NCBI GenBank assembly: GCA_029204225.1
Contig: CM055108.1
Span: 1,643,463-1,707,462, forward strand
Direction of reading: 5' to 3'
DNA: 64,000 nucleotides
Source of the DNA: Diphasiastrum complanatum
Taxonomy: Eukaryota > Streptophyta > Lycopodiopsida > Lycopodiales > Lycopodiaceae
This document shows, piece by piece, positions 23,534-34,818 of the stretch; positions within the stretch are counted from its first letter, which is position 1; every line of letters begins with the position of its first letter. The position numbers and the translations under genes were made by a program. Below the pieces are notes generated by a model. That model saw only the letters and a list, made by a program, of their open reading frames with translations, did no database searches and had not been told where the DNA came from.

Positions 23534-23645
23534 CTCCCCCTTAATGTGGATCCTGAAAACTTTTGATTTTCAGATTCAACATGTCTTTGAATTTGAGATG
23601 GTGCTCCTTTGATAGAGCCTTCGTGAAGTAATATGCTGCCATTGA

Positions 23646-24086
23646 TTATGTCCTACAGTAAACTAAGGATACCTCCTTGCTTTGCACTTTCTCTCTCAAA
23701 TAGCGATACCTGATTTCGATATGCTTGCTTTGAAAATGAAATCTTGGATTGAGAGAGAGAGCTATGGTGCTTTGGTTGTCACAAAAGATGGTCGTTGGAT
23801 GTGATTGTGCAAGGTCGATTTCTGCTAGTAGGTGCCTCAGCCAAAATGCCTCCTTTGTAGTGACAACAATGTACTTTGATTCAGTTGATGATAATGCCAT
23901 TGAGGTCTGCTTTCGGCTATTCCACGAGATTGGGCCTTGATTGTATAAAAATACAAAATCAAAATTAGACCTTCTAGTATCGATATCTCCTACCCAATCT
24001 ACATATGTGTATCCTTCAAGTATGTTGGTAAGTTGGTTGCCTCCATAACAGATACTAAGATGTTCGGTTGCTTGAACATACCTCAT
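23646..24086 (-). pseudogene. Copia-B RNase H domain (minus copy)
   Basis: This 146-codon stretch carries the copia RNase H motifs: TYVDWVGDIDTRRS, NSRKQTSMALSSTESKY, EAFWLRHLLAEIDL, IFCDNQSTIALSLNPRFH and KHIEIRYRYLREKVQS. The catalytic Asp of CDN is retained. The E before Y of STESKY has become Lys, which probably removes a catalytic acid. Confidence 0.8.
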
Positions 24087-24192
24087 GACTTTTTGAGTGC
24101 TTTCAAATGGGTGAGACCTGGATTTGATATGAACTGGCTGAGCGAACTGATCGAATATACAGAGTCTGGTCGAGTGCAGATCATTGCATACA

Positions 24193-25139
24193 TCAGTAGT
24201 GAAACGAATACTGTTTCATCTCCTCCTTTTCTACCTCAGTTTGAGGAAATTGTTCTTTTGATAGCTTCAGTCTAGGGTCGAGTGGAAAGAGACTCGGTTT
24301 GCAGTTGACCATTCCATAATTTTTCAGCATGTTTGTGATATATCTCTGTTGGCTGATGAAAATCACACGGCTGGGTCGAATTCGAAAATTTTTGATTCTA
24401 AGACAATAGAGGGCTAGACCCATATCAGTCATTTTGTACTCCTGGGCCAACACGCATTTCATTTCTTTCATCAAATTCAGATTGTTACGGAATAATAGTG
24501 TATCATCCACATAGAGAGTGATGATAATGAAAAAATTCGATATAGATTTGAAATAGACATTCGAGTCTACTGAGTTTAGAATGAAACCATTCTCAATTAG
24601 AAATGCATTGATTTTTTGGAACGAGACCCTGGGTGACTATTTTAGCCCATAGAGTGCCTTGTGGATTTTGCACACAAGGTGTTTTTTTTTTTACCCCTCA
24701 GCTCATATCCTTCTGGCAGTGACATAAAGATTTCATCTTCAACGGTTCCATTGAGGAAAGTAGTTTGGACATCCATCTGATGGACTTCGAGATTTGCTGC
24801 GGCTGAAAAAGAGAGTAACAAACTGATCAAAGCATGCTTGACAATTGGACTGAATGTCTGGGAATAATCCAGATCTAGAATCTAGGAATAGCCTTTGGCA
24901 ACCAGCCTGACTTTGTATCGATTCAGCCTTCCTTCAACATCGTACTTTGCCTTGAATATCCATTTGCATGGAATCAAATTTCTTCCCTTTGACAACTCAG
25001 TGACTATCCACGCTTGATTCCTTATCCGAGAATCAAATTTAGTGTCCATCGCTGCCTTCCATTGATCAGCATCATGTATAGACATCGACTCTAGTACTGT
25101 GTTTGGTTCCTGCATGAAGTAGTAGGCTGCATCATCCAT
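24193..25139 (-). pseudogene. Copia-B reverse transcriptase (minus copy)
   Basis: RT_2-type segments appear in order: MDDAAYYFMQEPNTVLESMS and the KWIFKAKYDVEGRLNRYKVR region (25139-24882), then the MDVQTTFLNG motif (24830-24642), then VDDTLLFRNNLNLMK, FISQQRYITNMLKNYGMVN and LDPRLKL (24510-24193). Frame changes and a stop between blocks make it non-functional. Confidence 0.85.
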
Positions 25140-25503
25140 AAATCTAGATGGAGGTTGTCTTAGTCAATTTGATCTTCTTGGTTGAGTCTCGAGCCCCTGA
25201 TGTGATCTGTCTTGTTGAGGTTTTGTCTCATTTTTTGAGTTTGTATCGATTTTTTGATTTTTGATCTTGGGATCTTTTTTGATACTTGTATCGAAAAAAA
25301 TTTTGATGCTTGGATTGAAAATCTCTTGAGCTTTTCCCTTGTGGTTGTTAAGTCAATTTTTCACAAAGATGACATCTCTGCTCCTGAATGATTTTTCTGT
25401 TTCCAGATTGTAGAGCTTGTATGCTTTGTGATATGGGGAGTAGCCAAACAGAAATTGATTTTATGCTTTTGTCATCCAGTTTCTTCCTGAGATCTTCAAG
25501 GAT

Positions 25504-26523
25504 CTAAGCATAAGCGATGTATCCAAACATTCTAATATTTTTGAGTGATGGTTTTGATCTTGTCCACAACTCATAAGGTGTCTTGCCATTCAAGACTTTG
25601 GTGATGGATCGATTTTGTAGGTAGGCGGCTGTAGCAACAGCTTCTGCCCAAAATTTCTTTGGAAGAGAGACATGGGCCAGTATGTTCTTGGCACTTTTGA
25701 TAAGTGTCTGATTCTTTCGTTCAGCTACACCATTGGACTGTGGTGAGTAGCTTGTTGTGAATTGTTGATGTATTCCGTTGGCCTTGTAGAACTCCGGTGG
25801 AGATAAATTCTTCCCCTCCATCTGTGTGTAGAGCTTTAATTTTCTCTGGGTCTGATTTTCAGCATATGCCTTGAACTGCATGAAGAACTTGAATGTCTAT
25901 TATCTGTTCTTTAGAAAGTAGGTTGCAGTCCTTCAAGAGAAGTCATTGATGAAGGTTAGGAGGTATAGAGCTCCCCCTTTTAAAGCAGTTTGCATCGGGC
26001 CACAAATGTCGCTATGTACAAGATCGAGTAGGCTTTTTGAAGTATGAATCGAGTCTGAAATGACAACATTTCTTACATGCTTGCTGATTATACAACTTTC
26101 ACATGGAGAAGTTGGCTTGCTAACAAAAGATAGATCTTGTACTAGCTTCTGAGTCGACATTTGTCGAATACTGTTGAAATTCAAATCGCCTAATATGAAA
26201 TGCCAAAGCACATCAAATGACTCGAAAGCAGAAGTTTGAAGAGCTTGACTGTTGAAAGAATAACATTGGCTGAGTTTGTAGAGATTGTCACTTCTTCTCA
26301 CGAAAGCTATAATTTTTTGAGTTTTGTCAAGGATGGTGCATCCGTTTGCATTGAATTCGACCCATTGACTTGAATTAGTGATTTTGCTAACTGAGAGTAG
26401 AATCTTGGTCAGAATTGGGACATGGAGAACATTGGATAGCAACTTCACATCACCCTTTTGAGATTCGATTCTGAATGTTCCTTCACCTTGAATCGAACGT
26501 GATGAGTTATCTCCGAGTTGCAC
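25504..26523 (-). pseudogene. Copia-B protease end and integrase (minus copy)
   Basis: Positions 26523-25933 hold the tail of protease (LSNVLHVPILTKILLSVSKI), the zinc region (CESCIISKH) and the first catalytic Asp (LVHSDICGP). Positions 25881-25504 hold NGVAERKNQTLIKSAKNILA with the catalytic Glu. The middle with the second Asp is disrupted around 25890. Confidence 0.85.
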
Positions 26524-26760
26524 AACTCAAGAGTGGGTGAAAGATCTATAATGTTTGAACTAGTCTTGATGGTGAGCTATGTGTTGAGTTGCTCTAGAAT
26601 CAAGATACTAGGAATCGATATCATGTTGTTCTCCGTTCTTGGTCATGGAGGCTGCTTCATCTTCCTCTTGCTGATGTATCGAAAAACTGGTTGAAGTTGA
26701 ATTTGCTCATTGTTGAAACTGCATCTTCTTTTCATTCCCTAGTGGCTGAGTCAACGATTT

Positions 26761-27283
26761 AGATCTGTTGGTTGAACTCTAAATTTCTTTACTCCAGCAC
26801 ATATGTGAGATTGTGTGGATCTCATAGGCATTTTCATTAAGTAATTGTTTACTTATGAGGAATTTGCTTACCTTACAGATTGTAGTCTATAAGTGCTTGT
26901 GTGCAAAGTTCAGTCTATATCTCCAGATTTATAGGATACAAATATATCTATTAGGATGCGGATAGTTATTGATTTCTTGCATATGATGCTAGGAATGGGG
27001 CTGTTAACTCATTTGAGTAACTGTAGTACTCTGGTTTGAGTTATAATTGTCTGAGACTTGATGGATCTCCTAAAGATTTTAGATGACTGAATTGTGGTAT
27101 TTTAGAATATTTGTACCAAGAAGCATTATTTTCTACAAGAAATTGAAATAGAAATTTTTTAACTTTTGGATTTGATTTCTGAAATAAGGTAAATCACCCA
27201 GTGTTTCATGTAATTGGGATTACATGAAGGTGATGAACTCTTCTTTTGGATAAGATCAACCCATTTGGAATATTTATAGCTTA
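26761..27283. other. Unassigned AT-rich DNA
   Basis: I find no supported feature. It may be the decayed interior of the chromodomain gypsy element whose end follows. Confidence 0.4.
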
Positions 27284-27484
27284 GTGTATCTTTTGGGATT
27301 TGAGTTAGTATTCATGAGTAGAGGCAAGCAATTTAAAAACTGTTGCATCTCTGATTACTTATTCAGATGGAAAGATCAGAGTAAGAATAATGGTTCATGG
27401 GTAAGGGGACTTGAAAGCTTAAGGAATAGTTTCATGTTTTCTTTTTTCCGTTTTGAGGACAAAACTTGTTTAAGGGAAGAAGAA
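27284..27484 (+). pseudogene. Chromodomain end of a chromovirus (Ty3/gypsy) polyprotein
   Basis: The plus frame reads MSRGKQFKNCCISDYLFRWK then DQSKNNGSWVRGLESLRNSF. This has the chromodomain layout near the integrase C-terminus of plant chromoviruses (the Y-L-x-x-W-K-D core followed by a W and a short helix). A purine-rich tract (AAGGGAAGAAGAA, 27472-27484) and an LTR-like TGTTACGACC follow directly, as in Del/Tekay-type elements. Chromodomains help target integration to marked chromatin. Everything upstream of this domain is missing or unreadable. Confidence 0.6.
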
Positions 27485-27950
27485 TGTTACGACCATATTC
27501 TGCTAAGAACATGGAATAGTCCTAAAAGGGTAGACCGGCCCTCCAGTGTTCAAGATTATTGGTCATGCCTAGATTTTATTCCACATCGAGGCCTGTTGGT
27601 GACTGATGACCTTGAGAGGACCCAGACACTCTAATTGAGACATATGGAGTAATGCATATATGTGTCACTTCTATAGGCAGGAGGAATGCATGAACAGCTA
27701 TGATCTATTTATAGTTGACCTGCATCGAGATTGCATGGACTCATGCACAGGATCCTACTCTCTATATATTGAGGTAGTGATTATTCTGTCGACAACTTTG
27801 GTCTAGGTTATCAATTGAGCTCTTTTTCTCTTGCTATTACATGGGATGGCTTGGGGCTACATCCAGGAGGATTCTCTAGGAGGGATCTAGGATTGGTTGG
27901 GTGGTTTTGCTCCATAGTCTCTCTTGTGTTTTTCTATCCTCATATTAGGG
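27485..27950 (+). repeat. LTR (3', partial) of the chromovirus remnant
   Basis: It starts TGTTACGACC after a polypurine tract and continues until copia-A-like coding sequence appears at about 27951. The 3' edge and any TATA box (a CTATATATTG-like string at about 27760) are not confirmed because there is no second copy here. Confidence 0.5.
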
Positions 27951-29480
27951 GTTTTCCCTAGTGGTCTTTACGATAATATTCTTTATGTACCATCCATTAC
28001 AAAAAAAATTGTTGAGTGTAGGACAAATCATGGATAGTGGATTAGATGTACACTTCAAGCATGGTATGTGTTCCATAATGAAGAATGATAAGTGCATTGC
28101 TAATGGCATTAAGCAAGGAAGATTATTCAAGTTGGATGCTAAGGTTATCATTGGAAGTGTGAGCATGACAAGGGAGGAGCTTTCTCAAGTGGAGTTGTGA
28201 CACAAAAGGTTAGGCCATCCTAACTACAAAGCTATGGGGTCCATGATTTCCAAGGAGCTAGCACTCGGGCTCCCCAGATCCATATCCAAATGTGGCAAGC
28301 TTTCTGAAGCTTGTGGTCTATCCAAGACACATAAGCAAGCATTCAAGAGATCTATGAATAGATCTTCCTCTCCTCTTGATCTCATACACTTGGATGTACA
28401 CTCATTTTCACATGTATCGAATGGTGGAGCTTCTATGTATGTAACCTTCATAGACGATTGTTCAAGATACACATGGATTTTAATCTTTTGTCTAAGAAAA
28501 GCTTCGTGTATGATTCCTTTGTAAAGTTCAAAGCTCTTGTGGAAAAGCAACTTAATGCTAGCATCAAAGTGTCAAGATGTGATAATGGAGGAGAGTACAT
28601 CTCCAATAGCATGAGAGATCTTTGTGAGGCTGATGGCATTAAGAGAGAATTCACATGTACTTACTCTCCCCAACAAAATGGGGTGGCCGAGAGAAAGAAT
28701 AGATCATTATGTGAGTGTGCTTAAGCATTAAGATTAGATGGCTCTCTTCATATTTCATTTTGGGAAGAAGCCATTACTTGTGCCAATTATTTGTGTAATA
28801 GGCTTCCTAATAGTGCCATTGGTGGAATCACACCCTTTGAAGTTTGTATGGCAAAAAGCCAAATCTAAAAGATTTGAAAGTTTTTGGATGTATTTGTTAT
28901 GTTCACATTCCTTTAGAAGTAAGAAAGAAGGAATATGCCACTTCATTTAAAGGAATTTTTGTTGGTTATTGTTAATGTAGCTAGGGATATAGGATTTATG
29001 ATCCTATCTCTAAGAAAGTTAAAGTAAGTAGAGATGTTCTCTTTGATGAATCTTACAAAGCCAAAGTGAATAAGATCTCACCTAATTCTAATGTTGTCAA
29101 AGATCTTGCAAAGGTCAAATAGGAGCTTCAAGAAGATAAAGACCTTGAGGATCTGTCTCAAGATCCAAGAGTGCCAAGAAGATCTACAAGGCATAAGGTT
29201 GAGCCATCAAGGCTCACCTATATTGTGAAGGGCAAGCAAAAGGAGGATTCTCATCCTCTTAATTCCTACACTTTCTTAACTACTATGCTTGAAGAACCAT
29301 CCTATTTTGAAGATGTTATAAAGTCACAATCTTGGAAAGATGCTATGCAAGTTGAGTTTGATGCACTAATGGATTTCAAACTTGGGAGCTTGTAAATCTT
29401 CCACATGGGAAGAATCCACTTACTTGTAAGTGGATATTTAGATTGAAGTACAATTGTAATGCCACAAAATTGATAAATAT
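27951..29480 (+). mobile_element. Copia-A-like fragment: protease end to the RT start
   Basis: Plus-strand coding blocks run in copia order: SITKNLLSVGQIMDSGLDVH-like protease end, zinc region (HKRLGHPNYKAMGSMISKEL, CGLSKTHKQAF), integrase (LIHLDVHSFSHVSNGGASMY, SRCDNGGEYISNSM, NGVAERKNRSLCECA) and the start of RT (VEFDALM). The closest match in the window is copia-A2 at 33326. Stops and shifts (for example after VEL, CECA and GSL) make it a pseudogene. Both ends are cut off: gag on the left, RT and RNase H on the right. The first integrase Asp is kept within HLDVH. Confidence 0.9.
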
Positions 29481-30380
29481 TGAATATCAACGTAAATATG
29501 GCATGATATACTCGAAAATGAAGATATGAGCCGGGTAAGTATAAATCATGAAGAGGCCTAAGTCCTTTTTTCGAGAATATATCTCCTAAGTACTTGCCTT
29601 ATAATAAAGGGCAAGACCTTTAGAAGGAAAGACATCGCCTTGGATAACCTTTATTAGGTCATCCATACGAAACGACTAGATATGGAAAGACATGCTAAAC
29701 TAGAGTAATCTTAACTCTTAGTTAAATATACCTTTCAAGGTATAATTGAACATATTTTCAATCTAATTGTTAACTAGACCCTTTCGCGGGAGCGATACAC
29801 CTATTGTTTTAGAGGTGTGTTTGTTCGCCCCGTAGAACATATATCGATCTCACACTTCAGTCTCGAGCATCAAGAGAGAAGAGTTTATGCATATGTAAGA
29901 GGATGAAGAAGTGAATAGAGTTCTATGAGTTATTCTCCCTTATCTCTGTTCTTCGCACTGCTAAGTGTGAGTGATCTTGAGTCTACTAGCAATCTCTAAC
30001 GCATTACATGAATTACTCTCTGATTAGACATACACTCTAGTGCATTACAGTCGTTTGATGTGTATCCATAAAGCATGCTCTAAAGAACTGTCTTAAAACC
30101 ATCTTATTTGTCTGTCACGAATACTTTTTTTTTGGCACTCGAATAACGACTATCTTTGGTACAATCTAGCATGATCATTGAATAAAGCTGTATGTATACA
30201 AATGAGATGGCAGTCCCTATCTGAAGAATTGAGTCTTTGATCTGTTTTCCTGACTATAACTGACATAAGTTTCTAGCATGTTCTAAAACTATTCGTGTTC
30301 TTTAACCATTAATTTGGACTTTAGTTGTTGAGGACTTCGGTCTAGAAATAAATAGTTCGCAAACGCAATAAATTGTCTGC
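29481..30380. other. Unassigned stretch ahead of gypsy-2
   Basis: About 900 bp without recognisable coding sequence. Given its position upstream of gypsy-2 gag it may contain the gypsy-2 5' LTR or leader, but no matching second copy, TG...CA ends or TGGCGCC-type PBS could be found. Confidence 0.35.
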
Positions 30381-30389
30381 ACAGTCGTG

Positions 30390-30705
30390 AATACATCGAA
30401 CACTTGCAGACACGAAAGCGAAAGCTTCAACTGATGCTGTTGTGCAAAGAATTGACGTTATTGTAAGAAAATTGGCAAAGACAGAAGACCAGTCCTGGCC
30501 AAGTGATGTGGAGAAGATTTTCAAAGTCACAACAAGAAGCAAAGGCTCCTCGAAAGCTGAACAAAAATTTTCAACGAAGCACAGAAAATCCGCGAAGAAG
30601 AAAACTTCTAGCAAGTCAACGAATAAATCGACGACTAAAGAAGATCTCAAAGATGACCTCGACTATGACCGCGATGCTGCAAAGTTCTATGCGAAAGATA
30701 TTTGA
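30390..30705 (+). pseudogene. Gypsy-2 gag C-terminal remnant
   Basis: The frame contains a Lys/Ser-rich run (KHRKSAKKKTSSKSTNKSTT) followed by the acidic KEDLKDDLDYDRDAAKF. It lies directly ahead of protease. No zinc knuckle or core Gag motif is visible, so only the end of Gag appears to be left, with a stop before the protease block. Confidence 0.5.
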
Positions 30706-30788
30706 GCAGAAGCGAAGGAAGTTATCAACACTGAACTTCACTCAGCCACTGCAGAGAAGGTGGTCACTTTCAAGGGGATGAAGAAATT

Positions 30789-31343
30789 GTGAAGACTAAA
30801 TTGTCTAGTGTTGTTATTGATAAGCCGATCTCGAGATCGAACACCAAGGACTATGACATCGTGGATGATATTGGAAGACTTTGTCTGAACATTACTTTTG
30901 AACAACTGTTGGCAGATAATACTTATTACAGAAAGCAACTAAAAAGTCTTTTTGTACCTAAAAACAAAAAACAAAATTCTCTGCCAGATGCTGGTGTTTT
31001 GTCTATTGATTTAGGTGATCTCGGTGCACTTGAAATTGATGTGACCATTGCAAGATGCCTGATCGAAAAAGTGCCAATTGACTCTGGTTCCAGTGTAAAC
31101 ATAATAACAGAAGACACAGCTCATGCTTTGGGGCTGACTGACATTCAACCGACCCAGAGAAACATTAAGCTAGTTGATTCGATCCGACGAAAACCTGTTG
31201 GAGAATTGAAGGATATCACTATTTACATTCAAGCCAAGCCATTCACAATGAATTTTATAGTTATCAAACCACTCGGTTTGTCATCTTATTTTGTGCTGAT
31301 TGGACGACCTTGGCTTTATCAATCAAACGCAAGTGTTTATTGA
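30789..31343 (+). pseudogene. Gypsy-2 aspartic protease region
   Basis: The 184-codon frame contains PIDSGSSVNIITEDTAHALG (active-site D-S-G, Asp at 31080-31082), then KLVDSIRRKPVGELKDITIY, FIVIKPLGLSSYFVLIGRPW and L. This is a complete retropepsin pattern with the second ILGRPW-like strand. It is one of the best-preserved domains of gypsy-2. It stops just after NASVY, and the downstream frame is shifted. Confidence 0.85.
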
Positions 31344-31448
31344 AAATCCAGAGAGCTTAGATTTCAGACTGGTGAGACCAATAATTGTGGTAAGCCAACA
31401 GAACAAATAATCACCTGGAGTCGGGATGAATATGAAGGTGAAACGCCT

Positions 31449-31890
31449 TTGTCTGACACCAGTTTTACATCAGAGGAATCTTCTTATGCCTTAAATATTT
31501 TTTCTAACGCATCTGACATTGAAGTTCAATATTTCGAATGCTATGAGAATGCTGACGAAGAAGAATTCTTCGATGCTTGCAACGTTGAAGTGGATGTTTT
31601 GTATGAAGAAATAAAAGTTTTAGACACAAACTCGAAAGAGTCTGATGATTTGAGTGACAAATCTGAACACGAATCTAGTAACAAGAACCAAGTTGACAAC
31701 AAAAATACATCTATTGAGTCAACCATGCGCAAAATTCATGGCCATACCAAAGCCTGTATGACAGAAGGTATTATATTACCAGATTCTACTGAACTAATTG
31801 AACTTGCACCTGATAGAGTGTGTATGTTTCAAAGTCACTTGGAGAATCAAAGTTGGCAGAATTCACAAAATTATTGAAGGAGTATCAAAA
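31449..31890 (+). pseudogene. Gypsy-2 acidic linker
   Basis: The frame is rich in Asp, Glu and Ser (NASDIEVQYFECYENADEEE, then KESDDLSDKSEHESSNKN) and ends LAPDRVCMFQSHLENQ. It corresponds by position to the basic Ser/Lys linker of gypsy-1. The RT core should follow but is absent: the next recognisable residues (EFTKLLKEYQN, then LLKKQVEYLWTNEQKKAFDE) belong to the pre-RT segment and the RT thumb. Confidence 0.65.
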
Positions 31891-32420
31891 TCATGCTTCT
31901 ATTGTTGTCTCTCTTACACATCTACTGAAGAAACAAGTGGAATACTTGTGGACGAATGAACAAAAGAAAGCATTTGACGAACTTAAGCAAAGGTTGATCA
32001 ATGCTCCTATTCTGAAACCACCCAATTGGGCTATTTTATTTCATAGTTATTTTTTTTTTTTTGCATTTGTTATTGGCGTCTATCTGAGCCAGAAGGACGA
32101 CCAAAAGAAGGACCATCCCATCTACTATGTGAGTTGACAGCTCAGTGCCTCATAAAAGAACTATTTAGCTACAAAAAGGGAAGCACTTGGCATGATTTTC
32201 ACTGTAAAAATTTTTTGGCATTATTTGCTGGGATATGCATTTATTTTTTATGTAGATCATTATGCTCTTAAGTATCTTGTAAATAAACCAGATCTATTAG
32301 GACGAGTTGCTCGATGGGTTCTACTTCTGCAGGAATTCACTTATCAAGTAGAGCTTCGTCAAGGAAAGTATCATACAAATGCTAATTATCTATTGCAACT
32401 CAGCACGGAAAAAATTGAAG
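31891..32420 (+). pseudogene. Gypsy-2 RT thumb and RNase H region
   Basis: The thumb part LWTNEQKKAFDELKQRLINA leads into the RNase H-like part (GVYLSQKDDQKKDHPIYYVS, a stop, then KREALGMIFTVKIFWHYLLG, FIFYVDHYALKYLVN, GRVARWVLLLQEF). The VDH motif keeps its Asp, unlike gypsy-1. Frame changes near 32140 break it. Confidence 0.8.
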
Positions 32421-33325
32421 AACCTATCAATGATGATTTTCCAGACGAACATTTATTCAAGATTTCATCTACAAATTTGCTATATTATAATATTGTTATT
32501 TATCTCAAAGATCAGATATATCCGGATGGTTATGATTTGGAGCAAAAGACAGTTTTTCAATATAAGGTAGCACCTTATACGATTATTAACAATGTTCTGT
32601 ACAAGCTTGGTGCTGACCATCAACTACGAAGATGTCTCGAAACTGAAGACATTAAAAAAGTTGTTAAAGCATTGCACTCAGAAGATGCTGGAGGACACTT
32701 TGTCTTAAAGAACACAGTTAATAAGATATTGACTACCAAGTATTGGTGGCCAACAATGTTCAAGGATGTTTTAAATTTTATTCGTTCGTGCGATCCATGC
32801 CAAAGATCTGGCAAGCCTACAAAATCAATGAATTGGTCGTTGACACCAATCTTGCCTCTTGCACCATTCGAGAAGTGGGGGATTAACTTTGTCGGTCCAA
32901 TCAAACCTGTGACTGGACATACGAAATGTTGTTATATTCTAGTTGCAACGGATTATGCTACAAAGAACATTGAAGCAGAGGCGACGAAACGAAATGATGC
33001 GAAAACTGTCGCGACGTTCTTATTCAAATTTATTATCACAATATATGGTTGTCCAATTGAACTAGTAAGTGACCGAGGTACAAATTTTCTAAATGACACT
33101 ATACGGTTACTGACAACATATTTTCTGATTAAACACAGAAAAACTACACCGTATAATCCAAAAGCAAATGGATTGACAGAGAGAGCTAATGGAATTTTAT
33201 GTAAGATCCTGAACAAAATTTTTATTGCACATGCAACGGATCGGGATCAGAAACTACCATCATTTCTCTACGCTTATCGTAATACAGAAAAAATCATGAC
33301 GAAACAACCATCATATTTTCTTACG
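32421..33325 (+). pseudogene. Gypsy-2 integrase, N-terminal part (interrupted)
   Basis: The frame includes the HHCC zinc region (LHSEDAGGH...CDPCQRSG), the first catalytic site reading GINFVGPI instead of GIDFVGPI (codon 32885-32887, D to N), SDRGTNF (Asp at 33071-33073) and NGLTERANG (Glu at 33179-33181, giving D-35-E). The ORF is open until the copia-A2 LTR at 33326. The lost first Asp would inactivate the enzyme even without the insertion. Confidence 0.9.
33321..33325. repeat. Target site duplication of copia-A2 (left copy)
   Basis: TTACG here is repeated at 39457-39461 outside the other LTR. Confidence 0.95.
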
Positions 33326-34007
33326 TGTTAAAAATTCACAATTCTAGCTTGACTAGTTTTGGTCATATGACTTGTAAATAGTTAGATGGTCATGATGTGG
33401 CTTGTCACACGTGCCAAATAGCATAGGATTCCATTCATAAGGATGTTCTCAAGTAGACCTAAGTGTTAGAACCTTTGGAATGAGTCCAAATTATGCTTAG
33501 ATACAAGGGAGAAAAAATAGGAGCTATTTTTGGTAATTTTTGCATTGTTGAGGGATCTCCAAGATTCCAACCCTAACTTGGTAGGGATGAAAGATCCACC
33601 AAAATTAGCATTAGGGATAGGTTTAGGGATACTCATACCTGCCCAAAACCGTGATGGATCATGTATATATAGGTGATGATATCTCACCAAAATCAATCAA
33701 GCAATTTCATGTTTTTTCTCTCATAATGGTGCAATTGCTCTCTATGTTCATAATTGTTTGAGTACTTGTGATTACTAATGATTATAGGATTGAATGTAGG
33801 TCTGGTGTACAGTACTCAGACTGTGGGAGGCCGTACTTTCACACGTGTGAAGCCTTCTTCAAGGATTTGGGCCATTTAGTGAGGTTCAAGCATAGATTTT
33901 TGATGGATTTTGATGGTTCAACTTGTGCTAATCTTATGAAATCATAATCTATTGTTTCCCTCATCATTTCAAGTGTTTTAGGATCCTTATTTGCTGTAAT
34001 TTTTACA
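33326..34007 (+). repeat. 5' LTR of copia-A2
   Basis: It begins TGTTAAAAATTCAC and ends AATTTTTACA. A TATATATA box lies at 33664-33671 and the palindrome TTCACACGTGTGAA at 33838-33851. It is the same length as the 3' LTR. Confidence 0.96.
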
Positions 34008-34020
34008 TGGTATCAGAGCC
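34008..34020 (+). promoter_or_regulatory. Primer-binding site (initiator tRNA-Met)
   Basis: TGGTATCAGAGCC directly follows the LTR, matching the 3' end of initiator tRNA-Met over 13 bases. Confidence 0.95.
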
Positions 34021-34818
34021 TAAAGGCTGAAATGAGCTAAATCCTTGGTTTTCATTCAATTTGATCACAATTTTTGATCTAAATCTTGTGTAGATTGGAT
34101 CTTAGCATCTAGTATTGATTCTAGAACTCAAAGTGAGTCAAATACATTGGAGATTGGTGTTGTGTGAATTAATTTGCAGGTGTTTAGGTGTCTAAAACCA
34201 GAGGCAAATTTGAATTCAATTCACATTACCAAGATAGCAAGTTTTGCTTGCTCCAAGCATTGATTTCTAAGCGAGTTTTGGAGGTGATTTCATAGAGGAG
34301 GCTTTCTAGCATTCAAGAAGAGGGAAGATCAGAGTTTTGGGCACTCTTCAAGGCTGTTCTAAGGTGTAGTAGACACCTCCTAAAGTGATTTAGGTTCAGT
34401 CCAACCATTGCTTGACTTATGCACCAAATTAGATCAATTTTTCATCATTTTTGATCATTTTTTGCTTGTGATTGGATAGTAGATTGTGTTGCATCCTCAT
34501 TAAGTTCCATTTAGATCTTTTACAAGTGATTTTGGAAGTATATTAGGTTGCTGAAATTCACTCTTGATCAGATCATTTGGAAGCTTTAATGTTCTTTATA
34601 GAAAGAGGGGCAATTCTACTAGTATTGTCTACTTCAATCAAGCAAGTGCATTGTTTCTAGTATTCTATGATTTGATTTTGTTAGAGATCATTCTTAGATC
34701 TTTATAGGAAGTCTATTACTGATCTTTTCAGGTCCCTAAGAAGTGGGATAAGGTAGACCTTCAATCAAATCAATAGAAGTAACCTTCATTTGTGTCAAGT
34801 CCTTGATTAGGAGACTAG
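34021..34818 (+). other. Untranslated leader of copia-A2
   Basis: About 800 nt between PBS and the gag ATG, with no supported ORF. Confidence 0.6.

Larger units (their letters stand above)
23534..26760 (-). mobile_element. Copia-B copy, minus strand, 5'-truncated and decayed
   Basis: Reading leftwards, the order is protease (a YLDSRATQH-like remnant near 26600, where the Gly of DSGA is changed), GAG-pre-integrase and integrase (26523-25504, with LVHSDICGP and NGVAERKNQT), RT (25139-24193, with WKAAMDTKFDSRIRNQAW and MDVQTTFLNGTVEDEIFM) and RNase H (24086-23646, with YVDWVGDID, ALSSTESKYIV, FCDNQS). The PPT at 23534-23542 and the 3' LTR follow. Gag and the 5' LTR are absent. Several stops and frame changes are present. 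A plus-strand relative lies at 45480-49093. Confidence 0.9.

Noticed and set aside
29481-30380. 5' LTR of gypsy-2
   Set aside because: No second copy, PBS or clear TG...CA ends could be found, so it is left unassigned.
33466-33696. Minus-strand 76-codon ORF present twice (also at 38915)
   Set aside because: It lies in both LTRs of copia-A2 and is duplicated only because the LTR is; no protein family is recognised.
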